Assembly (NCBI RefSeq): GCF_000244895.1
Contig: NZ_CM001441.1
Location: 2,190,226 to 2,254,225 of the forward strand
From: Desulfosporosinus youngiae DSM 17734
Lineage (GTDB): Bacteria > Bacillota > Desulfitobacteriia > Desulfitobacteriales > Desulfitobacteriaceae
Direction: 5' to 3'
Length of the DNA stretch: 64,000 nt
Position 1 is the stretch's first letter. The number at the start of each line of letters is the position of its first letter. Made by a program: the position numbers and the translations under genes. Positions 34,694-42,344 of this stretch are shown here, piece by piece. The notes below the pieces were generated by a model. That model was not told the origin of the DNA and did no database searches. It saw only the letters and a list, made by a program, of their open reading frames with translations.

Positions 34694-37124
34694 ACGCATC
34701 AGAATCAATAATTTATGGGGTCTGGGGGATGTCGACTGGATATTTCCCTCAGGCCCTGTGTTGCTTTTATTCCAGAACAAAAGCGATCAGAGGTTGTTTG
34801 GGGATGTACTGCTGACCCTATTTTATGATCAGGAATTGCCATTACCGAAGGAACAGATTCCAAAGGCTGCAGCCGAAGTGTGGCTAACCTGCCGGGGGGA
34901 CGGTCCTTTTGACACAGGTTATCATATCCGTCATGAAATCAGGAAAAGGAATCACGAATTAGAGCAGTTTACTACCCTAATCGATGAAACAGGCCAGATT
35001 GTTGGTCTGCCGGAAAGGATGAAGATTGGAGATTATTTATATAAAGCTCAGCTTCAGGCTTTTCAGCAAGGAGGGCTTGTGGAATGGCCTGAAATTGATC
35101 ATTATGATTCTCTTGTCCGGCGCATCCATAATTTGTCCCAAGGAGGGGATGAGGGACTTTCTTTTAAAAAAGTCCAGGCTTCTATTGCCGGGGCACAAAT
35201 GAAACTCCAGGACCAAAAGGAGAAAATGGCTCTGGTGAAGGCCGAGTATGATACTCTAAGGCTTAATTGGGAGACAGCTCACCGGCATCAGGATGATGAA
35301 CGTTTACTTCAGATTGAACTAAAAAACTTAAAAGAACAGGAACTAATTCTATCCGAAAAGATAGCTTCAGCTGCCAGCCTGCAGAAACGTTTAGAGCTGC
35401 TTTCGCAAAATCCTGATTACCGGGAGCTGCGCCAGCTTCAAGACGAGATAACCTGTCTGGAAGAACGTTTACAAAGCTTAGAAGCTAGTTTAACGGAGAT
35501 TTCCTCAGATACGGTTTTGGATAATGCGGTCATTGAGGGGTTACGTGAAGAGTGCCTGGAGTGGGGGTGCTTTCAGAAAAACTTAAGCTCCTCGGCGGCT
35601 AAAATTCAAGCGTGCTCAAGCCAAATACTTAACACTCAAAACCTGCTCCAAGCATCGGGATACGAGGGATTATCAGATAACGAGGATGTGCTGCTGAAGA
35701 GAGCGGAAGAAGAAAGAGACAAGGCTCAGGAGAAGCTGAATAAGCTTCTCGTTGAAAAAGGAGAACTTGACAAACTCAGAAATTTATACAATCAAGAACA
35801 ATCCCGTTTTGAAAATCTGGCTGTGATGGCTGGCGTAACAGAGGCCGATATGATCAGGATTGCTCAGAAAGAAAAGCAATTGGAAATGTGGCGGGACTCT
35901 AAAGTCGGCGGCACTTTAGACCGGACGCTGCGTAAGCGGTTAGGGGTTAAAAGTATCGCAGAGAGATTATCCTCTTATCTGCTTAATTACTATGAGCAGT
36001 ACCAGGTGAGGAACTACCAGGAGTTTACGAGTCAGCTTAAGCAATATGCTGACCAAAAAGAGAGCCTGGAAAGAATGAAGGATAAGCTAGAAAAACTGCA
36101 AAAAGAAGTGAGTCAAGAGAGTCATTTAATCCGGATTGTAAATTCGCGTAATGAACGCTTAAAACATGCTTTTAGTGCAGTTCAGGCGGCAGATTTATCG
36201 GAATGGCTAAACGGATGGCAAGATTATCAACGAAAAAAACAGCAGCTGACCGCGGAGCTTAATGAGTTAAATGCTGAACTGAAACAACAATCGATTCTGG
36301 AAGAAAAGCTTGCCGCCTGCTCGGAAGTATTGCGTGATAAATTAAAGAGTTGGGGGGTACTGGCCGAAGTCAGAGAGGAAGCGTTGGAAGCCGTTCTTAA
36401 AATTGCCCATCAACTTCAAGAAAGAGATGAGGCGAAAAAGGAAATCTCAGAGTTTACAGAGAGGTTTTATAGTTTGCTCGGTGATCGGGATATGGTACAA
36501 CTCAGCAATTCTTTAGAACCATTAGCGGAATTGGAACGTGAAAAACGCCTTACGGACGAAGAAAGGCTGGCTGAAATGTCGGCATGGGATAAAGAACAAG
36601 CGGAAATCCGGCAAAACTTAGTTGTTTTGAAACAACGTCTTCAGAACAACCGGAAAGGTACCTCCTTGTCTGTTCTCGAAAAAGAAATAGAGGATATGAA
36701 ACGTCAGTGGTTATCCTATGAAGATTTACGCCATGCCTTAGAGGATGTTCAGGTTATCTTAGAATTATCCTGGCAGGAATGGCAAACAAAACACGCAAAG
36801 AGACTTAGCGAAGAAAAACAGTGGATTTACGAGCAGTGTTTCTTGGTGCCAGCCCTAACTACAGACAGAGAGACGATCTCGAGAAGGGCCTATTTTTCCT
36901 ATCGTATGGCCGTAGCGCAATTAGCACTTCATGTCAACACGGAGGTGCCCTTGCTTTTCTCAGTGGGAAAAATAAAGGAAGAGGATCAAAGGTTTTGGTT
37001 AGAAGTGGCCGGCTATCTTCAGAAATTGTCACTTTCCAGACAAGTCGTCTTCAGCATCACGGATTCTAAGCTAAGTGAGAAGCTTTATAAAAACGGCTGG
37101 TCTCTTTTAGCTGTAGAATCTTAA
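34683..37124 (+). CDS. SbcC/YhaN-like coiled-coil protein lacking ATPase motifs
   Basis: An 813-residue Rad50/SbcC/YhaN-type protein: an N-terminal globular piece starting MRIERIRINNLWGLGDVDW, long coiled coils from about residue 160 to 680, and a C-terminal globular piece. At the place of the Walker A loop (usually GxNExGKST) it has LLFQNKSDQRLFGD, with no GK[ST]. The C-terminal signature (usually LSxGTxxQ) reads ISRRAYFSYRMAVAQ. The Walker B strand ending in DD/DE is PLLFSVGKIKEED. ATP binding and hydrolysis are thus unlikely. It overlaps the degenerate SbcD-like gene, which suggests a pair retained for DNA- or partner-binding only. Confidence 0.72.
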   Translation: MRIERIRINNLWGLGDVDWIFPSGPVLLLFQNKSDQRLFGDVLLTLFYDQELPLPKEQIPKAAAEVWLTCRGDGPFDTGYHIRHEIRKRNHELEQFTTLIDETGQIVGLPERMKIGDYLYKAQLQAFQQGGLVEWPEIDHYDSLVRRIHNLSQGGDEGLSFKKVQASIAGAQMKLQDQKEKMALVKAEYDTLRLNWETAHRHQDDERLLQIELKNLKEQELILSEKIASAASLQKRLELLSQNPDYRELRQLQDEITCLEERLQSLEASLTEISSDTVLDNAVIEGLREECLEWGCFQKNLSSSAAKIQACSSQILNTQNLLQASGYEGLSDNEDVLLKRAEEERDKAQEKLNKLLVEKGELDKLRNLYNQEQSRFENLAVMAGVTEADMIRIAQKEKQLEMWRDSKVGGTLDRTLRKRLGVKSIAERLSSYLLNYYEQYQVRNYQEFTSQLKQYADQKESLERMKDKLEKLQKEVSQESHLIRIVNSRNERLKHAFSAVQAADLSEWLNGWQDYQRKKQQLTAELNELNAELKQQSILEEKLAACSEVLRDKLKSWGVLAEVREEALEAVLKIAHQLQERDEAKKEISEFTERFYSLLGDRDMVQLSNSLEPLAELEREKRLTDEERLAEMSAWDKEQAEIRQNLVVLKQRLQNNRKGTSLSVLEKEIEDMKRQWLSYEDLRHALEDVQVILELSWQEWQTKHAKRLSEEKQWIYEQCFLVPALTTDRETISRRAYFSYRMAVAQLALHVNTEVPLLFSVGKIKEEDQRFWLEVAGYLQKLSLSRQVVFSITDSKLSEKLYKNGWSLLAVES

Positions 37125-37297
37125 AGAATGCTTAACACTGCCTATGATAACGAAATTATGTTTAGATTTCTTCATAAGGTTGACAACAATAGCAGAATAA
37201 TAGAAAATGATAGAGGATAAGCGCAAAAAAACACTTCTTTTTGGTTTGGTTCAAACAAAACTGGTTTATGAAAGAGATTAAATTTAAGGGGGGTTCT

Positions 37298-38725
37298 ATG
37301 AAAAAGGTTGGTCTACTCATGAAGGAATATCTCGAAATTCTAAAAGCTAAGATATTCACAAACAAGACTATGTCATGGAAATCTCCAAAAGTCATAGGTG
37401 GATCGATCGCACTTATGCTCTTGATGGGGAGTGGAATAGTTTATCTTAATTCGACAACCTCAGCTGTCTATGTTGTCGTAAACGGAGAAAAGATCGGACT
37501 AGTCGCCAGTAAAAACCAAGCAGTGGAGATGATCGATCAGATCCTTGCTGAAAAAGGGGCTCCATGGGGTATTGCAGCTAAGACCCATGATGGTATTACA
37601 TACTCCTCCATCCGAATTAAGAACTCAGAGTATCAGCCCCTTTCTAAGGAAGAGTTAGCAGAGGATATTTCTTACTATGCTGATGGGGTCATGTTAACGG
37701 TTAATAAAGAGCCGATCTTTGTTTTGGCTAAAGCAGAGGATGGGGAGAAATTACTCAAGGATTTTCAAGAGTTTTATGCCCAGCCTAGTGATAAAAATCA
37801 AGTAACATCGGTTAGATTTGAAGATGAGGTAGAAACTCAGCCGGTGGAAGTCCCGCTGGAACAAGCTCTTTCCTATGAGCAGGCTTTAGAAAAGCTAAAA
37901 CAGGGTAATTTGCATAAAATAGAATATACCATTCAGGAAAACGATTCTTGGTGGCTCATAGCGCGGAAAAACGATATGAAGACAAAAGAAGTCCTAGCCG
38001 GCAATCCGGGGACAAATGAAGATACAATTCTTAAACCTGGTGAAAAAATTATCTTAGAAAAGCTAGAGCCCTATATAACGGTGGTAAGTGAAGGTGTTCG
38101 CACAGAAACTGAAACGATTCCTTTTGATGTAGTCACGGAAACCGACACAAGTCTTCCCAGCGGACAATCGAAAGTTAAACAAGCGGGAAATGACGGACAA
38201 AAAGAAGTTCAATATTCATACGTCCAAAAGAATGATAAGATATTGTCTCAAACTGTTAAGGATGAAAAAATTTTAAAAAAGGCTGTTGACCAAGTAATTG
38301 CCAAAGGACCGCAGGCCAAGGTTACAGTTGCCTATTCCCGCGGAAGCGGCAGAATTGCTTCCGGGCTGTCCTGGCCATTAAGCGGAAGAATAAATTCTTA
38401 TTATGGTTATCGCGGTTCAGAATTCCATACAGGAATTGATATTGATGGTGATAAGGGTGATCCATACGTAGCCGCAGCTTCCGGTAAAGTTGTAAGTGCC
38501 GGCTATAACGGTAACTATGGATACGCAATTCTCATCGATCATGGCAATGGAATCATGACCCGCTATGCTCATTCCAGTAAACTTCTGGTTTCCGGCGGAC
38601 AAAGTGTGTCCAAAGGCCAGACGATTGGCTTAGTGGGATCGACGGGTCGCTCGACCGGGTCACATCTGCACTTTGAAGTGATTATCAATGGGGAAACTGT
38701 AAATCCTCTCAATTCACTAAGATAA
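37298..38725 (+). CDS. cell-wall M23 peptidase with LysM and G5-like domains
   Basis: A 475-residue envelope protein. A basic N-terminus is followed by one membrane segment (residues 33-53), a beta-rich region, a LysM domain (YTIQENDSWWLIARKNDMKT to KPGEKI) and a G5-like stretch (VVSEGVRTETETIPFDVVTE). The C-terminal M23 domain has FHTGIDIDGDKGD and SHLHFEVIINGE, keeping the zinc-binding H-x-x-x-D and HxH motifs; it should cut peptidoglycan cross-bridges or stems. The start at 37298 follows AAGGGGGG; the longer frame has no ribosome site. The architecture is typical of clostridial sporulation or cell-growth endopeptidases. Confidence 0.9.
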   Translation: MKKVGLLMKEYLEILKAKIFTNKTMSWKSPKVIGGSIALMLLMGSGIVYLNSTTSAVYVVVNGEKIGLVASKNQAVEMIDQILAEKGAPWGIAAKTHDGITYSSIRIKNSEYQPLSKEELAEDISYYADGVMLTVNKEPIFVLAKAEDGEKLLKDFQEFYAQPSDKNQVTSVRFEDEVETQPVEVPLEQALSYEQALEKLKQGNLHKIEYTIQENDSWWLIARKNDMKTKEVLAGNPGTNEDTILKPGEKIILEKLEPYITVVSEGVRTETETIPFDVVTETDTSLPSGQSKVKQAGNDGQKEVQYSYVQKNDKILSQTVKDEKILKKAVDQVIAKGPQAKVTVAYSRGSGRIASGLSWPLSGRINSYYGYRGSEFHTGIDIDGDKGDPYVAAASGKVVSAGYNGNYGYAILIDHGNGIMTRYAHSSKLLVSGGQSVSKGQTIGLVGSTGRSTGSHLHFEVIINGETVNPLNSLR

Positions 38726-38740
38726 AAACCCCGTCTAAAT

Positions 38741-38790
38741 TAAAAAGTCTTAGGCATTTTCATTGAAGAATGCCTAAGACTTTTTTTCTT
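38741..38790 (+). terminator. intrinsic terminator
   Basis: AAAAAGTCTTAGGCATT pairs with AATGCCTAAGACTTTTT across about 10 bases, ending in TTTTTTTCTTT. It ends the M23 peptidase transcript. Confidence 0.85.
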
Positions 38791-38804
38791 TGGGATAATT
38801 TTCG

Positions 38805-38855
38805 ATCTGTGGCTAATTATCGCGATTGGTGCAGCAAGCCGCATGAGAACAATCT
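38805..38855 (-). mobile_element. remnant of the IS110 left end
   Basis: About 50 bases match, with a few changes, the reverse complement of 19339-19389, the last part of the non-coding region before the IS110 transposase. The shared core includes GTGGCTAATTATCGCGA. No transposase sequence accompanies it, so it is a solo fragment. It joins directly onto sequence like the 3' end of a repeat unit (CTGAAAAAGA) and the direct repeat at 38877. Confidence 0.7.
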
Positions 38856-38876
38856 ATTCTGAAAAAGAAGACTCTC

Positions 38877-38932
38877 GTTTTCATCACCTGATGGTGCCGC
38901 AGCAGAGGCATGAAGGGCTACTACCCTGAAAA
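38877..38932 (+). repeat. bracketing direct repeat, stand-alone copy
   Basis: TTTTCATCACCTGATGGTGC followed by GCAGCAGAGGCATG and CTACTACCCTGAAAA. Same family as the units bracketing copies A, B and C. This one starts a tandem arrangement: direct repeat, structured element at 38983-39255, direct repeat at 39321, copy B core, direct repeat at 39622. Confidence 0.75.
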
Positions 38933-38982
38933 AAGCCTCCTGGGTTAGACAGGAGGTCGGTTCTACTGCCTGGCTCTGGGGC

Positions 38983-39255
38983 GGAGCGCTTGTCTGCTGT
39001 GTTAACCCGTGCGAAGACAGTGTCTTCGGTCTGCACGCGTCTGCGAGTTCCGCCGCTGGCTCGCTGGACGGTTCGCGAGCGCGTCCGAACCTCTGGGTAT
39101 TTCTGGCCGCATGCTATGCCATCCGTGGCGCATGCGGCACTAGGAACATCGTGTTCCGTCGCATGTGAACCTGCGGCGCGCTACGGGGACGCGAACCGTC
39201 TGCGCTCGCCTTAGCGCGGCTCCACTGACGCATCCGCTTAGCAGATAAGCGCTCC
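38983..39255. repeat. second GC-rich structured element
   Basis: Bounded by a 16-base inverted repeat (GGAGCGCTTGTCTGCT at 38983-38998, complement at 39240-39255, one G-T wobble). Inside are at least three further hairpins: GAAGACA/TGTCTTC, GCCGCATGC/GCATGCGGC and GGAACA/TGTTCC. The base composition is far more GC-rich than the surrounding genes. It differs in sequence from the three-copy core but sits between the same direct repeats. No protein frame is convincing. Confidence 0.65.
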
Positions 39256-39320
39256 TTCAGCCAGTTTGTTGGGAATGCAAGCAGAACTTTGGGGGGAGGC
39301 TGGTAAGGCTTCGTGGAATC

Positions 39321-39668
39321 TTTTTCATCTTCTGATGGTGCTGCGGCAGCAGCATAGGCGTCTACCCTGAAAAATTAAAGACCCTAAAGACATGCAGAAG
39401 AATCCCCAGACCCGTAAGCAGGGCAGATTCGCCCACAGAAGCGAACCCATGGCATGAAGAGGTGGTTAAAGCCCACAAGACGGTGCGGGGAGACGGAGCC
39501 ACGGGTTCACATCAGGTATTACCCGGAGGTTTGGCGGAGTCCCGCACCGGTGAGTGGGCGAGCCTCGGAATGCTGCGGTGAGCGGATGTGGGCGAATCTG
39601 CCCGACCCGGGAGCGACCCCATTTTCATCCTCCGCTGGTGCCGCGTCAGCAGCATGGGCGTCTACTTT
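39321..39668 (+). repeat. structured dispersed repeat, copy B
   Basis: Bracketed by direct repeats at 39321-39364 and 39622-39668. The core's outer stem pairs 39421-39436 with 39588-39603 perfectly over 16 bp. Inner stems are 39471-39476 with 39554-39559 (GCCCAC/GTGGGC) and 39482-39489 with 39541-39548 (GGTGCGGG/CCCGCACC). Compared with copy C, two outer-stem pairs are changed on both strands so pairing is kept (C-G to A-T and T-A to C-G). Confidence 0.88.
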
Positions 39669-39760
39669 TCATGCTTTTAAACCATGTAAGTTCTTAGCTG
39701 AAAAGGAACAAACATCATGTTGCGGGCCTTGGTATAGAGGTTATCCCAGAAGGATTTACC

Positions 39761-39790
39761 TTGACAGCCAGACAACTTATCTGTTATCAT
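39761..39790 (+). promoter_or_regulatory. strong promoter of the ABC transporter leader
   Basis: TTGACA, then TTATCA after 17 bases, or TATCAT after 18 with a TG extension (TGTTATCAT). Transcription would start near 39796, giving a leader of about 265 bases before the transporter genes. Confidence 0.7.
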
Positions 39791-39828
39791 TGGGTTGTCA
39801 GTAAAATATTGTTTGGCTTAAGGCTGAA

Positions 39829-39996
39829 TTTCCCAAAAGGAAAACGAGGGACCCGCTTACCTGTGGCCTATGCAGTGTTGGTAATCCTTGGGCGTGTCTC
39901 CCAACTTAGGCATATCGTAAACTTCGCAAGAGGTTTGAAACATCATCGTTACATTCGTTTTTTCTTTTGGGAACCCTAAAGGTTCTCTTTTGTTTT
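39829..39996 (+). ncRNA. candidate riboswitch/attenuator leader of the ABC transporter
   Basis: A long closing stem pairs about 39829-39846 (TTCCCAAAAGGAAAACG) with 39956-39973. The 3' strand of that stem overlaps the 5' arm of a terminator hairpin (GGGAACC at 39969-39975 with GGTTCTC at 39981-39987, then TTTTGTTTT). The two structures exclude each other, the layout of a transcription-control switch. Between them lies a second pairing (GCCTA/TAGGC with GTTGG/CCAAC). I checked for hallmarks of T-box, lysine, glycine, SAM, TPP, c-di-AMP, guanidine and cobalamin classes by eye and found none. Confidence 0.5.
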
Positions 39997-40061
39997 ACCC
40001 TTTTGCCATACTGTGCTCTTGGAAAGAGCAGAAAAAACATTTATTTTGGAAGGAGATTATG

Positions 40062-40937
40062 ATGAAACGATTTAAAGGATTTTTGGCTGTGCTGGTGACA
40101 TTGTCCATTTTAGGATTAGCCGGGTGCGGTGCAGCAGAGACGAACAGTGAGACTAAATCCACTTTGGCAACTGCTAAAGAAAGAGGGTATGTCGTTGTCG
40201 GATTTGCCAATGAAAAGCCCTATGCTTATCAAACCCCGGACGGACAGCTTACCGGAGAGGCGGTAGAGGTTGCCAGAACGGTCCTGAAAAATATGGGTAT
40301 CAACGAAATGAAAGGGGAATTAACAGAATTTGCTTCTCTGATTCCCGGACTTAAAGCTAAGCGCTTTGACATGATTACCGCGGGTATGTTTATTAATCCT
40401 GAGCGGGCTAAAGAAGTCGATTTTGCTAATCCTGAGTACCGCATTGGAGAAAGTATTGCTGTTAAAAAGGGAAATCCTTTGAATCTCCATAGCTACAAAG
40501 ATATTGCGGCTAATCCGGAAGCAACAATTGCAGTCCCCGGAGGAGCAATTGAGTATGATTATCTTCTGAAATCCGGAGTTCCGCTGAAGCAAATCATGAC
40601 TGTACCTGATATGCCTGCTGCTTTGTCAGCTCTCCAATCCGGACGGGCGGATGCCCTCACGGCCACCGGTCCTTCTGTCCAGGCCACTCTCGAAACAGCC
40701 AACAACCCGGATTTGGAACGAGTCATGGATTTTGCGCAACCGATGATCGACGGCAAAGAAGCTGTTGGTTATGGTGCAACAGCTTTCCGTAAAGAAGATA
40801 AGGATTTCCGCGAGGCCTTTAACACTGAACTCCAAAAACTCAAGGAGTCCGGTGAGCTGCTGAAGATCATCGCTCCCTTTGGATTTACAGAACAAGAGCT
40901 TCCAGGGGATAAAACAGCCGAAGAATTAAGTAAGTAG
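40062..40937 (+). CDS. ehuB: ABC transporter substrate-binding lipoprotein (ectoine/polar amino acid type)
   Basis: A 291-residue solute-binding lipoprotein: signal peptide with lipobox LAGC, then the SBP_bac_3 fold with KSTLATAKERGYVVVGFANE, YAYQTPDGQLTGEAVEVA, TEFASLIPGLKAKRFDMITAGMFI and ATIAVPGGAIEYDYL. This matches best the EhuB branch for ectoine/hydroxyectoine, close to polar amino acid binders. AAGGAG supports ATG 40062 (40059 is also possible). It is the first of four genes with two permeases and an ATPase, behind a leader with a terminator. Ligand assignment from sequence alone is tentative. Confidence 0.75.
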   Translation: MKRFKGFLAVLVTLSILGLAGCGAAETNSETKSTLATAKERGYVVVGFANEKPYAYQTPDGQLTGEAVEVARTVLKNMGINEMKGELTEFASLIPGLKAKRFDMITAGMFINPERAKEVDFANPEYRIGESIAVKKGNPLNLHSYKDIAANPEATIAVPGGAIEYDYLLKSGVPLKQIMTVPDMPAALSALQSGRADALTATGPSVQATLETANNPDLERVMDFAQPMIDGKEAVGYGATAFRKEDKDFREAFNTELQKLKESGELLKIIAPFGFTEQELPGDKTAEELSK

Positions 40938-41015
40938 TAAGCTAAATTTAAATTTATCAGCAAGTTCCGGTGATTAAAAATATAATACCTTTCCGAAAGG
41001 AGTCGATGTAAACCT

Positions 41016-41657
41016 ATGTGGTTTGATATTCTCCCTTCTTTCTGGGAGGGGGCCAAAATTACGATTGAATTAACCCTGTTTTCAGCTATTATCGCTTTTT
41101 TCCTTGCCTTTACGGCGGGGTTTGGCCGGCTATCCAAATATAGTGCAATCCGGTTCCTGGCTACTACCTATGTCGAGGTTTTTAGAGGGACATCATTGTT
41201 TGTACAACTCTTTTGGATCTACTTTGCCTTGCCCTTGTTCGGTATTATGCTGCCCAAAATGGTTGCAGGCGTACTGGCTTTGTCACTCAATGCCGGGGCC
41301 TATGGCTCTGAAATAGTCCGCAGTACAATTATCTCGGTGCCTAAAGGACAAACCGAAGCCGCAATTGCCCTTAATATGACCCCTTGGCAAAGAACTCGTC
41401 TTGTTATCTTGCCCCAGGCCTTAGTGATGATGCTTCCAGCCTTTGGGAATCTAATTATCGAGATGTTGAAAGGCACTGCACTCGTTTCCTTGGTAACACT
41501 TTCTGATTTGACATTTGTAGCGACGGTTCTCAATTCCTCAATTATGCGTCCCACAGAAATTTTTTCTGTGTTATTAATAATCTATTTCGTCATCTCCCTG
41601 CCCTTTACCCGAGGGATACGGTGGATTGAGCATAGGTTATCCGCGGGGAGGTATTAA
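41016..41657 (+). CDS. ehuC: amino acid/ectoine ABC transporter permease
   Basis: A 213-residue HisM/EhuC-type permease with about five helices. The family loop for contact with the ATPase is EAAIALNMTPWQRTRLVILPQAL, and the N-terminal FRGTSLFVQLFWIYFALP is characteristic. The start ATG at 41016 lies 15 bases after AAAGGAG, a long spacing, but the first residues MWFDILPSFWEGAKIT match the family's start. The next permease begins 1 base after the stop, so translation is probably coupled. Confidence 0.78.
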   Translation: MWFDILPSFWEGAKITIELTLFSAIIAFFLAFTAGFGRLSKYSAIRFLATTYVEVFRGTSLFVQLFWIYFALPLFGIMLPKMVAGVLALSLNAGAYGSEIVRSTIISVPKGQTEAAIALNMTPWQRTRLVILPQALVMMLPAFGNLIIEMLKGTALVSLVTLSDLTFVATVLNSSIMRPTEIFSVLLIIYFVISLPFTRGIRWIEHRLSAGRY

Positions 41658-41658
41658 T

Positions 41659-42315
41659 ATGTGGAGCTGGGATTATACGTTCATGATTTTGCCAGAGATT
41701 CTCTCTGCCTTAAAAATTACTGTCTCAGCTACATTTGTAGCTTTTGCTGTAGCATTAGTAGTAGGCTTGATTTTAACTCTCGCCCGCAGATCAAACTTTA
41801 AACCCCTATCTCTATTTGCCCAAGGATTCGTGGAGTTTGTTAGAAACACACCTCTTTTAGTCCAATTGTATTTTATTTTTTATGTTCTGCCTGAGCACGG
41901 TTTATCTCTGTCTCCATTTGTTGCTGGAGTTATTGGTTTAGGGCTGCACTACAGTACCTATCTGTCAGAGGTATACCGGGGCGGGATTGAGTCAATTCCG
42001 CCAGGGCAGTGGGAAGCTGCTAAAGCACTGAATTTTTCACCCCTTGATACTTGGCGGAAAATTATTCTGCCTCAATCAATTCCGCCAGTCATACCAGTAT
42101 TGGGAAACTATCTAATAACTATGTTCAAAGAAACTCCAGTACTCTCAGCGATCACACTTGTTGAGATAATGCAAACAGCTAAGATGCTTGGTTCCCACTC
42201 ATTCCGCTATTTAGAAGCGTTTACGATAGTTGGAGTGATGTTCTTGATACTAAGTTATTCATCCTCGCTTATGGTGAGGCGCTTAGAAGTTCGTCTGAAT
42301 CTCAAATCGGCTTAG
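41659..42315 (+). CDS. ehuD: amino acid/ectoine ABC transporter permease, second subunit
   Basis: A 218-residue permease of the same family as the preceding one, with VRNTPLLVQLYFIFYVLPEHG and the ATPase-contact loop EAAKALNFSPLDTWRKIILP. GGGGAGG lies before the ATG at 41659; the longer frame from 41626 overlaps the previous gene and lacks a ribosome site. The two permeases would form a heterodimer in the membrane. The ATPase gene follows after 29 bases. Confidence 0.78.
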   Translation: MWSWDYTFMILPEILSALKITVSATFVAFAVALVVGLILTLARRSNFKPLSLFAQGFVEFVRNTPLLVQLYFIFYVLPEHGLSLSPFVAGVIGLGLHYSTYLSEVYRGGIESIPPGQWEAAKALNFSPLDTWRKIILPQSIPPVIPVLGNYLITMFKETPVLSAITLVEIMQTAKMLGSHSFRYLEAFTIVGVMFLILSYSSSLMVRRLEVRLNLKSA

Positions 42316-42344
42316 ATTAAATAAATAATGAAGGGATTGATCGT

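Noticed and set aside
39761-39979. Frame of 72 codons upstream of the ABC transporter
   Set aside because: It starts within the -35 box of the promoter and overlaps the structured leader; no ribosome site.
39790-39990. Leader as c-di-AMP, T-box or 6S RNA
   Set aside because: GAGGGACCC and a distal TCGTAA look faintly like c-di-AMP riboswitch pieces, but the GGGGUGAA and final CUAACCUCGUAgGCG blocks are absent; no T-box GGGUGGNACCGCG; 6S cannot be excluded but the overlapping terminator and downstream operon favour a leader.
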